Under the pieces are notes generated by a model. The model did no database searches and was not told the origin of the DNA. It saw only the letters and a program-made list of their open reading frames with translations. The translations under genes and the position numbers were made by a program. Below, one piece after another: positions 33,108-41,245 of a stretch of DNA of 51,108 bases. The DNA is taken from positions 1 to 51,108 of the forward strand of contig CAZPOR010000015.1 of the NCBI GenBank assembly GCA_964588325.1, given 5' to 3'. Source of the stretch: Thiovibrio sp964588325. Its GTDB lineage: Bacteria > Desulfobacterota > Desulfobulbia > Desulfobulbales > Desulfurivibrionaceae. Each line of letters opens with the position of its first letter. The first letter of the stretch is position 1.

Positions 33108-34082
33108 CTAACCAATGGTCATGAAATAATAGACCGAACCAACGGCAACCACGGAAAGCATCCGCAGCCCCTGGCTCAGTCCCACCAGTTCAAGGGCCAG
33201 CCCCGGCGGAAAAATACCGACGTAATAGGGAAGCTGGTGTCGCACCGCCCGGATCGGGGTGGCCAGAATATTGCCGACCAGCAGGGCCAAAACCACCTCC
33301 CGCTGGCTCAGGCTGTTGTCGGCAAGCAGGGCTCCGGCCGCAGCCAGACCGGCGGCAAACTCGGCGCCGACGTGGGCCATGACAATACCGAGGCTCTGCG
33401 GGTCCAGCCAAGCGAGAAACCATACCCTGGCGGCAAGAAACTGTTCGATGGCGGTAAACACCCCCTGCCGGTTCAAAAAGAAAAAAAGCACATACACCGG
33501 CACCATAAAAGTAAAGAGTCTGCCGATTCTCCGGCGGAAACGCGCAATACCCTTCTGCAGGGCCGCACGCCAGCCGATTCTTTCCCGCTCCGGCAGCTCA
33601 GCCGTCTCACCGCCTTCGGCAAGAGGCGGCAGAAGCAGGCGGCTGGCCGCCACCACCAGACCGGTCTGAAGCAGAGCCGCCCCGAAGGTCAGGCCGAGGT
33701 AGTGGAAGGCCGCCCCCTTGATCAGCGGCACGGTGAGAAAAAACACCGTGGGCAGGTGGAGAAAAAACCGTGGCAGGCTGTTGAAAAGATTAGCCAAAAC
33801 CAACTCCCGGCGGGCAAGACGCCCCTGGGCATAGCCCTCGGCCAGCATGGTGTTGGAAGTAATTCCCGAAAAGAAGGCCATGCTGAAACTGGCCCCGGAG
33901 ACGGCGGAGAGCCTGCCCATCCGAGCCAGAGGGCTGGTCAGCCGGGCGAGCCTGGGGGTCCAGTTCAGCGCTTCGATGAAGTTAGCGGCAACAATCCCCA
34001 GCGAAACCCAGAACAGAAGCCGGGCCAGGGGCCAGAAAAGATGCAGCCATAACTCCTTGAAAATGTGCGGTTCAAACGGCAT
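33108..34082 (-). CDS. gate-domain (nucleoside-recognition type) permease under B12 riboswitch
   Basis: This protein of about 324 residues has roughly eight membrane helices and two Gate-type repeats (SFSMAFFSGITSNTMLAEGY and MAHVGAEFAAGLAAAGALLA). This family is annotated as nucleoside-recognition or spore-maturation-like membrane protein. Control by a dedicated cobalamin riboswitch makes cobalt, a corrinoid or a B12 precursor the likely cargo; that is inference. The ATG at 34082 follows immediately after the terminator T-run; an in-frame ATG at 34130 would place the terminator hairpin inside the coding sequence. Confidence 0.78.
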   Translation of the reverse strand: MPFEPHIFKELWLHLFWPLARLLFWVSLGIVAANFIEALNWTPRLARLTSPLARMGRLSAVSGASFSMAFFSGITSNTMLAEGYAQGRLARRELVLANLFNSLPRFFLHLPTVFFLTVPLIKGAAFHYLGLTFGAALLQTGLVVAASRLLLPPLAEGGETAELPERERIGWRAALQKGIARFRRRIGRLFTFMVPVYVLFFFLNRQGVFTAIEQFLAARVWFLAWLDPQSLGIVMAHVGAEFAAGLAAAGALLADNSLSQREVVLALLVGNILATPIRAVRHQLPYYVGIFPPGLALELVGLSQGLRMLSVVAVGSVYYFMTIG

Positions 34083-34116
34083 AAAAAAACCCCGGACCGA
34101 TTTTCTCGATCCGGGG
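34083..34116 (-). terminator. riboswitch 2 expression-platform terminator
   Basis: On the minus strand an 11-bp stem (CCCCGGATCGA / TCGGTCCGGGG, one G-T pair) with a 5-nt loop is followed by seven Ts that run straight into ATG of the permease. This is an intrinsic terminator placed between the riboswitch and its gene, so B12 binding most likely ends transcription. Confidence 0.88.
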
Positions 34117-34188
34117 AGGCCCTGTTTCATCCACGGCAGATCATTACATAATCACTTGTCCACGGCGATCGTGCAGCATAACTTTTTC

Positions 34189-34343
34189 AAGGCAGGTCTT
34201 CTGACTTCCGGTTCATCCTTGTTTCGCGCCTTCCCATTTTCAAAAACAGTGGCGTGATTGCGAAACGCGTCCCCGGTTACAGCGGCGGGCCCGTCCCCGA
34301 TTTGCACGGGGTTCCCTTTCAAGCTCCGGCAGGAGCGCCTTGG
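34189..34343 (-). ncRNA. cobalamin riboswitch 2 (gate-domain permease)
   Basis: The minus strand shows AAAGGGAACCCCGTGCAAA, then TCGGGGACGGGCCCGCCGCTG, TAACCGGGGACGCGTTTCGC, the GCCACTG box, GGGAAGGCGCGAA, AAGGATGAACCGGAAGTC and AGAAGACCTGCC. All major conserved blocks of the cobalamin riboswitch are present. Confidence 0.94.
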
Positions 34344-34584
34344 AATCCGTTATTTAGCATAGTTAGCGAAACTTTGCCACCATTCTTCTTTCACGCAAGC
34401 GATGGTGACACCGTCGCATTTTCAGCCAATTGAAACGCAACTGACCACAACTCACCCGAAACTGTCTCCTGCACAAGTCTTCATTTTCACAGACATGCCG
34501 AAGATGGTCCCGCCGACTGTCGCGGTTGACGAGAACTTCTTTCTTGACTTTCACCGTAGATCCGCTAAGTTTGACGCCTATATC
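34344..34584. promoter_or_regulatory. divergent promoter region between two riboswitches
   Basis: This 241-bp stretch separates two diverging B12 riboswitches and must hold both promoters. For the rightward unit, TTGACT at 34544-34549 and TAAGTT at 34566-34571 with a 16-bp spacer are a plausible -35/-10 pair. A 68-codon rightward ORF (34402-34608) runs into the riboswitch and has no ribosome site, so I regard it as chance. Confidence 0.5.
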
Positions 34585-34737
34585 TCAGGTGCTCTGAAAA
34601 GAGCTTAAAAGGGAACCCGGTGTAAATCCGGGACGGGCCCGCCGCTGTAACCGGGGACGAGTTTCGCAATACAGCCACTGTTTTTTGAACGGGAAGGCGC
34701 GAAGCAAGGATGAACCGGGAGTCAGAAGACCTGCCAT
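34585..34737 (+). ncRNA. cobalamin riboswitch 3 (btuB operon)
   Basis: The plus strand shows AAAAGGGAACCCGGTGTAAA, TCCGGGACGGGCCCGCCGCTG in two parts, TAACCGGGGACGAGTTTCGC, the GCCACTG box, GGGAAGGCGCGAA, AAGGATGAACCGGGAGTC and AGAAGACCTGCC. It is very similar to riboswitch 2 and lies in the opposite orientation about 240 bp away. Confidence 0.95.
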
Positions 34738-34804
34738 GAGATGCTTGCAATAGCACTCTCTCGTGGACAGTGAGGCGTGCTGCTGATCCAGTGGATATTT
34801 TGGG

Positions 34805-34845
34805 AAATCCCCTGATCGATACATATCGGTCCGGGGATTTTTTTT
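34805..34845 (+). terminator. riboswitch 3 expression-platform terminator
   Basis: A 16-bp stem (34805-34820 with 34825-34840; one mismatch and one G-T pair) with loop ACAT is followed by eight Ts. It lies between riboswitch 3 and btuB and resembles the terminator of riboswitch 2 in sequence (both contain CGGTCCGGGG), so the two switches share a common expression platform. Confidence 0.9.
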
Positions 34846-35002
34846 GCCCTTTGCAAAGGAACCCCGGACTCCCCAAAAAAAGGAGAACGAGGATGGACCC
34901 AAACGAGCAAAGTTTCAGTAAAATAACCATTTTTCTCATCAGAAGCTGGGACGGTTTTCAAAAAGCCATGCGCTCCTCCAGTGACAACTCAGGAGGAGTA
35001 CA
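34846..35002 (+). other. leader between terminator and btuB
   Basis: No gene is supported here. The leader ends with the ribosome site AGGAGGAG before btuB. Confidence 0.5.
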
Positions 35003-37048
35003 ATGAGAAAAAAACTATACCCAACTTGGGCCTTGGTTCTGCTAACCATTCCCGGGCACGTCACTGCAGGACAGGAGGCCGTCGACACCAGGATGATCAC
35101 CATGGATGAGGTGGTGGTGACGGCGACCAAGACAGCGGAAAACATCCATGATGTGCCAAACGCGGTGGTCCTGAAAAACGGTGGGGATATCGAGGACGCG
35201 CCGGCCAGGAGTCTCGGCGAGCTGCTGGCCAACGAACCGGGCCTTGACTGGCGCACCAGGGGCGACTACGGCGGGGCCACCGAAGAGCTCCACATCCGGG
35301 GCATGGGCGGCGACGCCACCCAGGTATTCCTGAACGGCATCAACATCAACTCTCCTTCCTTGGGCACTGCCGATCTGGGCCTGCTGCCCTTGGGCAGCAT
35401 CGACCGGGTCGAGGTGGTCAAGGGGTCTGGCTCCCTGTTGTACGGCACCGGCGCCATGGCCGGGACCGTGAACATCCTTACCAAGAACCCCGAGCGGGAC
35501 ACACTGAACATGAAGCTGGGAAGCGGCTTTGGCAGCGAAGGCGACTACGAGCTTTCCGCGGAACAGGGCATGTATGTTACCGACGGCCTGGGCTACTACC
35601 TCACCGCTTCCCGCCGGGAAAGCGACGGCTTTCGCGACAACAGCGACCTGCGCCATAACGACGCCTCGATCAAGCTGGTCCACGACACAAACAAGCTGCT
35701 TACCGCCAGCCTCTATGGCGCCTGGATCGACCGGGAGTACGGGGTGCCGGGGGCAAAGCCGCCCGACACCACCCAGGACCATGTTGTCAACGGAACCCGG
35801 ATGTACAACGCCGACGCCGCAAGCCTGGTCAACGAGGGCAGTGACCGGAATTTTTACTCGGCCCTGGAGTTGAAAAGCCAGCCGCTTTCCTGGCTGACCC
35901 TTACCCTGCGCACCGATGCGGTGAATATGGAAAACTATTTTTATCAGCGCTACAACGCAACCGGCGCTGGCCAGGAAACCTGGGTCACCAACGAGATCCT
36001 GGGGCTGGAGGGCACGGCGGAGATGCGCTTGCCGGAAGGGATTACCCTGCTGATTGGCAACCAGTACCGCAATTACGATTACACCAACGAGGTCGGCGGT
36101 CTGGACGCCTATGGGGTGGCGCTGCCCGTCGCCACCACCGAGGCGCGGCACGATGTCTTTACCCAAGGCAGCTACGGCGAGGCGCAATGGCAGGCCAACC
36201 AGTATCTGAAGCTGCTTGCGGGGTTGCGCTACGAAGAACACTCCATGTTCGGCCACGAAACCCTGCCCCGCTTCGGCGTCGTGGTGACCCCCCAGGAAAC
36301 GACCAGCATCAAGCTCGGCCATGGCAAGCACTTCAAGGCGCCCACCATGAACGACCTCTACTGGCCGGAAAGCGCCTATGTGCGAGGAAACCCAGACCTG
36401 AAACCGGAGACCGGCTGGCACAGCGACCTCACACTGGAGCAATCCTTTCTGGCAAAAAAATTGACCGTGTCGGCAACCTATTTCAAGTGGAACATCGACG
36501 ACAAGATCGACTGGGCCCAAAACCCTGCCTTCCCTGGCCCGTGGGGGGACAAATACACTCCGTCAAACACCAATTCCTACGAGGCCACAGGCTGGGAATT
36601 GGGGATGACGGCCAAGCCCCTGGATTCCGTCAAGGCGGGCTTGGCCTATACCCGGACCAATGCCGAGGAGGAGCAGGCTGCCGGGATGTGGCGGCAGGCC
36701 CAGTACACCCCGCGCCATCTGGTCAAGGGACAGGTTGACTATTTTCTCCCTTCCGGGCTTACCACCTCCGTGGTGGTCCGCTATGTGGGAGAGCGGACCG
36801 CTTCCTATGCCTCGGATACGGCCACCGAGCCCCAGCAGACCCTGGATTCGTACATGACCACCGACCTGCGCATAAGCCAGCGTTTCCAGGAACACTGGCT
36901 GGCAGCCATCACCTGCAACAATATTTTTGACGCCGGATATGACACCTACACGGCCAACTTCCGCGATGAAGCCCTGGGGATCACCACCCGGCAGGGATAC
37001 CCTGGCGCGGGCCGCTCGGCCTTTGCCTCTCTTTCCTACGAGTTTTGA
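35003..37048 (+). CDS. btuB: TonB-dependent outer-membrane corrinoid receptor (BtuB-like)
   Basis: This 681-residue protein has a signal peptide (about 1-22), a TonB box DEVVVTATKT (about 35-44), a plug domain (ELHIRGMGGDATQVFLNGI, then VEVVKGSGSLLYGTGAMAG) and a beta-barrel ending in the aromatic FASLSYEF. Transcription from a cobalamin riboswitch identifies the substrate class as B12 or other corrinoids. It is the first gene of the rightward salvage operon with btuF-cbiZ, tonB, cbiA and btuFCD. Confidence 0.93.
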   Translation: MRKKLYPTWALVLLTIPGHVTAGQEAVDTRMITMDEVVVTATKTAENIHDVPNAVVLKNGGDIEDAPARSLGELLANEPGLDWRTRGDYGGATEELHIRGMGGDATQVFLNGININSPSLGTADLGLLPLGSIDRVEVVKGSGSLLYGTGAMAGTVNILTKNPERDTLNMKLGSGFGSEGDYELSAEQGMYVTDGLGYYLTASRRESDGFRDNSDLRHNDASIKLVHDTNKLLTASLYGAWIDREYGVPGAKPPDTTQDHVVNGTRMYNADAASLVNEGSDRNFYSALELKSQPLSWLTLTLRTDAVNMENYFYQRYNATGAGQETWVTNEILGLEGTAEMRLPEGITLLIGNQYRNYDYTNEVGGLDAYGVALPVATTEARHDVFTQGSYGEAQWQANQYLKLLAGLRYEEHSMFGHETLPRFGVVVTPQETTSIKLGHGKHFKAPTMNDLYWPESAYVRGNPDLKPETGWHSDLTLEQSFLAKKLTVSATYFKWNIDDKIDWAQNPAFPGPWGDKYTPSNTNSYEATGWELGMTAKPLDSVKAGLAYTRTNAEEEQAAGMWRQAQYTPRHLVKGQVDYFLPSGLTTSVVVRYVGERTASYASDTATEPQQTLDSYMTTDLRISQRFQEHWLAAITCNNIFDAGYDTYTANFRDEALGITTRQGYPGAGRSAFASLSYEF

Positions 37049-37056
37049 GAAGAGAC

Positions 37057-39063
37057 ATGCGAGAGAGAGCATTTTTCATTCTTGTTTCTTTTGTGTTTCT
37101 CTGGGCCGGGGCAATTGCCCCGGCCTGGGCGGATTCGCTGCGGGATGCGCTGGAAAGGTTCCCCGCAGATCATCCTCCCCGCCGGGTGGTATCGCTGGTG
37201 CCCGCCGCCACCGAAATGCTGGTGGCCGTGGGCGCTGGCGACGCAGTTGTTGGAATTACCAGCCACGACACCCTGCCGGTGAACCACGGAAAAAAAGAGA
37301 TCGTCGGTGGTTTTGTTGCCCCCTCCCTTGAGAGGATCGCAACGCTCCACCCCGATCTGATCCTGGTCTCCAACCTGCACGGCACGGTGAAAAAACGTTT
37401 TCAAGACCAGTGCGCCGTGGTGGAGCTTCCTCCGGTTCATTCGGTGGAGCAGGCTCTTGAACGGCTCCACGATCTTGGCGCTCTGCTTGACCGGGGACAG
37501 GAGGCGGATGGACTGGCCGGGAGCATCCGCGCGGAGTTGGCGCTGATCCGGACCAAGGTGGAGCCCATCCCCGCCAGCAAGCGGCAGCGGGTGATGCGGC
37601 TGATGGGACAGACACCGCTCAGGACGCCGGGGGACGACTCTTTCCAGAACGACTTTATCCGGGGCGCTGGCGGCATACCTCCCCGTTTTGGCAAAAATGG
37701 GGAGTCCATCGTGGTAAGCCCGGCGGAGATTGCCCGGTTCAATCCGCAGGCCATCTATGTGTGCGGGGATTCCGCCGCCCAGGCGGTGCTGGCCAATCCG
37801 GCCCTGCAAAAAATCGAGGCGGTCACTCGCAAAAAGGTCTTTTCCTTCCCCTGCGAGTTCACCTGCCGGGCCGGAATCAACATGGGCGGTTTTGTCTCCT
37901 GGCTGGCGGCGCGGCTGTACGAACAGGAATTTTCCGATCCGTCGCGCCAGGCGTATCCGGACCAAATGCTCGATGCGCGGCCGGTTGCGCTGCCCCTTTC
38001 CTATGTCCGGCAGGAGCAGGTGCAGAAGAGCCGGATTCGCGATTTCATCAACACAACCCTGGTGGTGGATTTCAGCACGCCGCAGCGCATACTCTCCACC
38101 CTGGAGGGGATGCGGGATGGGGTTCTTGCCGTGGGCAATCATTACTATCCCCCGCCCTCCTGGGGGCTTGGCCATACCAGCGGCCTGGAAGGCTTGCGCC
38201 AGACGGTGACCGCCGCCCTGGCCCGGCCAGCCTCCCAGACCAGCCTGCTATTCACCGGAGCGGACATGGACCATCTGGCCGTGGCTGAAAAATCGTTTCG
38301 CGATCTCACCGTGTATGCCATGGTCACTGCCGGAGTCAAGTCCAACGCCATGCGCATGGCCAAAGACAGCGGCAACTTCTACGAGCCCGGCACCATCAAC
38401 ATACTGCTGCTCACCAACGCCCGAATGAGCGACCAGGCCATGAGCCGGGCGATCATCACCGCCACCGAGGCCAAGAGCGCGGCCGTGGCCGATCTGGATA
38501 TCCGCAGCACCTACAGCCCCAACTCCGCCGCCACGGGCACGGGCACCGACAACCTTCTGGTGGTGCAGGGCGAGGGTCCCAACATCAGCGGCGCGGGCGG
38601 ACATACCAAGATGGGGGAACTCATTGCCGCCGCCGTGTATGACGGAGTACGCCGGGCCATTGCCGGACAGAACAGGATAACCGCCGGACGCTCCATCTTT
38701 GCCCGGCTGGAGGAGCGGCGGATCAATCTTGCCTCGCTGCTGCCCCTTGAGCCGGAGGAATGCTCCCTGGATCGGCGGCAGTTGATTGCCGCCGTGGAGG
38801 ATGCGCTCATGCAGCCGGAATATGCCGGGTTCATGGCAGGTTCGCTGGCCATGAGCGATGCGGCCCAAGCAGGGCTCGCCGATCCGCAAGGGCATGAGCT
38901 CTGGGCCAGGACGGTGGCTGCGCGCCTGGCTGGCCATGCGGTTGCGCCCTGGCGCGCGCGTTTCCCGGAAAGCCAGATGCCCCCGCTGGTTGCGAACGCC
39001 TTGGAATCGTTGGTCAACGGGCTCTGCGCCAGGGAAACCAGGAAAAATGGGAGAGCGGAGTGA
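37057..39063 (+). CDS. periplasmic BtuF-CbiZ fusion: corrinoid-binding protein and amidohydrolase
   Basis: This 668-residue exported protein has a signal peptide (RERAFFILVSFVFLWAGA, cleavage near AWA-DS), a BtuF-like binding domain (about 40-290: RRVVSLVPAATEMLVAVGAG, GINMGGFVSWLA), then a CbiZ domain (about 330-545) with GNHYYPPPSWGLGHTSG, GVKSNAMRMAKDSG, RSTYSPNSAATGTGTDN and GGHTKMGELIA, and a helical C-terminal tail. CbiZ is adenosylcobinamide amidohydrolase, which removes the aminopropanol side so that cobyric acid can be re-used. The ATG at 37057 has a GAGAAGAG site; a TTG at 37045 overlaps the btuB stop. Exported CbiZ fused to a binding protein suggests corrinoid remodelling before import. 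Confidence 0.9.
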   Translation: MRERAFFILVSFVFLWAGAIAPAWADSLRDALERFPADHPPRRVVSLVPAATEMLVAVGAGDAVVGITSHDTLPVNHGKKEIVGGFVAPSLERIATLHPDLILVSNLHGTVKKRFQDQCAVVELPPVHSVEQALERLHDLGALLDRGQEADGLAGSIRAELALIRTKVEPIPASKRQRVMRLMGQTPLRTPGDDSFQNDFIRGAGGIPPRFGKNGESIVVSPAEIARFNPQAIYVCGDSAAQAVLANPALQKIEAVTRKKVFSFPCEFTCRAGINMGGFVSWLAARLYEQEFSDPSRQAYPDQMLDARPVALPLSYVRQEQVQKSRIRDFINTTLVVDFSTPQRILSTLEGMRDGVLAVGNHYYPPPSWGLGHTSGLEGLRQTVTAALARPASQTSLLFTGADMDHLAVAEKSFRDLTVYAMVTAGVKSNAMRMAKDSGNFYEPGTINILLLTNARMSDQAMSRAIITATEAKSAAVADLDIRSTYSPNSAATGTGTDNLLVVQGEGPNISGAGGHTKMGELIAAAVYDGVRRAIAGQNRITAGRSIFARLEERRINLASLLPLEPEECSLDRRQLIAAVEDALMQPEYAGFMAGSLAMSDAAQAGLADPQGHELWARTVAARLAGHAVAPWRARFPESQMPPLVANALESLVNGLCARETRKNGRAE

Positions 39064-39878
39064 AGACGGATTCGAGGACACTGGAGCTCTATGCCGCCGG
39101 GCCGCCGGACAGGCAGGTCACGCCCGCAATCCGGCCCATGCCGGTATCTCTGTCTTGGCTTGCGTCTGCCGTTGTGAACGGCGGTCCAGGGCGGCCGCTG
39201 TTCTGCTCGCTTCTCTTGCACGGGGCCCTGCTGCTTGTCGCCCTGGCCGGCTGGACCCTGTTGCCCATGGAGCAGGCGCCCCCCTCGGTAATTTCCGTGT
39301 TTACCGTGCAGCAAGAAGGTGACCCTGAGGCGGCGGGTGCGGGTGGTTCCAATAACGCGCCCACGGTTCAACGCAGACAAGAGCCTCTTGCCAAGAAGTT
39401 ACACGACAATACAGAGACGCACCCTGTAAGCACTTCCTCGCCCTCAGCACCCCAGCCTGCCAACCCCGAGACTGGACGCGTCGCACCATCAGAGACGCCT
39501 ATGCACGCTCCTGCGCTTCAAGGGATTGGCTCGGGCGACAACGCTCCCGGCATCAATCCTGCCGCAGGGGCAGGCGAAGGCGCAGCAAGCAACGAGGTGC
39601 TGGCCCGGCCACTCTACACAACCAATCCCCCGCCGCCCTACCCCCGGCTGGCCCGGAAGCTTGGGCACGAAGGCGTTGTGCAGCTTGAGGTGCTGGTTTC
39701 CGTTGCCGGCCGCGTGGATGATCTGCGGCTTGCCGCGAGCAGCGGCCATGAATCCCTGGACGACGCGGCTCTGGAAGCGGTGCGTTCCTGGCGGTTTTCC
39801 GCTGGCCAGCGCAACGGGCAGCCCGTGGCCATGCGGGTCCGGGTGCCGGTGCGTTTCAGCCTGCGGGCGGGGAGCTGA
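39060..39878 (+). CDS. tonB: TonB protein dedicated to corrinoid uptake
   Basis: This 272-residue protein starts with GTG in a 4-bp overlap (GTGA) with the previous gene. It has an N-terminal cytoplasmic part, one membrane helix (LFCSLLLHGALLLVALAGW), a Pro/Ala/Ser-rich periplasmic linker and a C-terminal TonB domain (YPRLARKLGHEGVVQLEVLV, ... LEAVRSWRFSAG). It transmits inner-membrane energy to BtuB. No exbB or exbD is in the window, so it must use a complex encoded elsewhere. Confidence 0.92.
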   Translation: MKTDSRTLELYAAGPPDRQVTPAIRPMPVSLSWLASAVVNGGPGRPLFCSLLLHGALLLVALAGWTLLPMEQAPPSVISVFTVQQEGDPEAAGAGGSNNAPTVQRRQEPLAKKLHDNTETHPVSTSSPSAPQPANPETGRVAPSETPMHAPALQGIGSGDNAPGINPAAGAGEGAASNEVLARPLYTTNPPPPYPRLARKLGHEGVVQLEVLVSVAGRVDDLRLAASSGHESLDDAALEAVRSWRFSAGQRNGQPVAMRVRVPVRFSLRAGS

Positions 39879-39883
39879 AAAAC

Positions 39884-41245
39884 GTGCAGAAACCTTTGCA
39901 AGCAACCGGGCGCGGCATCGTCCTGGCGGCCCCATCCAGCGACAGCGGCAAGACCCTGCTGAGCCTGGGTCTGGGCGCGGCCCTGGTGCAAGATGGCGTA
40001 TCGGTGCAGTATTTCAAATGCGGCCCGGATTTTATCGATCCCACCCTGCACCGGCTGGTGAGCGGCAGGGTTTCGCGCAACCTGGATCTGCGGATGTGCG
40101 GCCCATCCTGTGTGCGACAGAGCTATGCCCAACACTGCGACGCGGATTTCGTCATTGTCGAAGGGGTGATGGGGCTCTTTGACGGCGGAGAGGCGAGCAC
40201 CGCCGCCCTGGCCAAAACCCTGGCGCTGCCGGTGGTCCTGGTGGTGGACGCTTCCGCCTGCGCCGAGAGCATCGGCGCCCTGGTGCATGGCTTTGAGTCC
40301 TTTGACCCGCAGCTCACCATTGCCGGAGTCATCTTCAACCGGGTTGGCAGCGAGAGCCATTACCGGCTGCTTGCCAAGGCAGTGCGCGAGCATTGCCGGG
40401 CCGAGGTGTTGGGCGGGGTCCCCCGCCACGACGATTTTCTGGTTTCCGGCCGCCATCTCGGTCTCCACATGGACCACGACGACCCGCTTTCACCGGAAAG
40501 GATCAACAGGATCGCCGGGATCATGGCCCAGCATGTCGATCTCGCGCTGTTGCGGGAGAAGGGCGCGGTCCTGCCCGAAACTCCGGCACGCGCGGAGGCC
40601 CGCACAACAGCGGCGCGCGTTCGCCTCGGCATTGCCAGAGATGCGGCCTTCTGTTTTTATTATGAGGACAATCTCGACCTGCTGCGGGCGGCAGGCGCGG
40701 AGCTGATTCCCTTCAGCCCCCTGACCGACTCGAAGCTGCCGGACGATCTGGACGGCTTGTACCTGGGCGGCGGCTACCCGGAACTCCATGCGGAAGCCCT
40801 GGCGGCAAACCGCTCCCTCCGTGAGGAGATTGGCCGCCGGGCCAGGGCAGGGTTGCCGATTTACGGCGAATGCGGCGGCTTCATGTATCTGTGTGAGGCG
40901 CTGGTTACCGCGGAGGGCGCGGAATATCCCATGGCCGGGATATTCCCGGTAACAGCCCGGATGCGCACACGGCTGGCGCGGCTCGGCTACCGCACGGCTA
41001 CGGTTACGAAACCCACCCTGTGGCCCGAAGGCGCGAGCCTTTCCGGCCATGAGTTTCACTATTCGGAGACAGATCCCATGCCCGATTGGGTTGAAAGGAT
41101 GTATCGCCTCGATGACGGCAGGCCCGAAGGCTTTTGCCTGCACAACACCCTGGCTGGCTACATGCATCTGCACCTGGGCGCCACCCCCGAGGCGGCCGCC
41201 CATTGTGTTGAATTTTGCCGCACGCACGGCCAGGAGGCACAGTGA
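39884..41245 (+). CDS. cbiA: second cobyrinate a,c-diamide synthase (CbiA-like)
   Basis: This 453-residue paralogue of the CbiA at 27470 starts with GTG. It keeps SSDSGKTLLSLGLGAAL, FKCGPDFIDPTLH, VEGVMGLFDGG, LYLGGGYPEL and the amidotransferase cysteine in YGECGGFMYL. It has no palindromic insert, which makes it an internal control for the insertion in the first copy. Its place in the salvage operon, after the BtuF-CbiZ fusion, suggests a role with imported or remodelled corrinoids, or simply duplicate activity. Confidence 0.92.
   Translation: MQKPLQATGRGIVLAAPSSDSGKTLLSLGLGAALVQDGVSVQYFKCGPDFIDPTLHRLVSGRVSRNLDLRMCGPSCVRQSYAQHCDADFVIVEGVMGLFDGGEASTAALAKTLALPVVLVVDASACAESIGALVHGFESFDPQLTIAGVIFNRVGSESHYRLLAKAVREHCRAEVLGGVPRHDDFLVSGRHLGLHMDHDDPLSPERINRIAGIMAQHVDLALLREKGAVLPETPARAEARTTAARVRLGIARDAAFCFYYEDNLDLLRAAGAELIPFSPLTDSKLPDDLDGLYLGGGYPELHAEALAANRSLREEIGRRARAGLPIYGECGGFMYLCEALVTAEGAEYPMAGIFPVTARMRTRLARLGYRTATVTKPTLWPEGASLSGHEFHYSETDPMPDWVERMYRLDDGRPEGFCLHNTLAGYMHLHLGATPEAAAHCVEFCRTHGQEAQ

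Noticed and set aside
34402..34608. 68-codon ORF between riboswitches 2 and 3
   Set aside because: It runs into riboswitch 3, lacks a ribosome site and has no recognisable motif.
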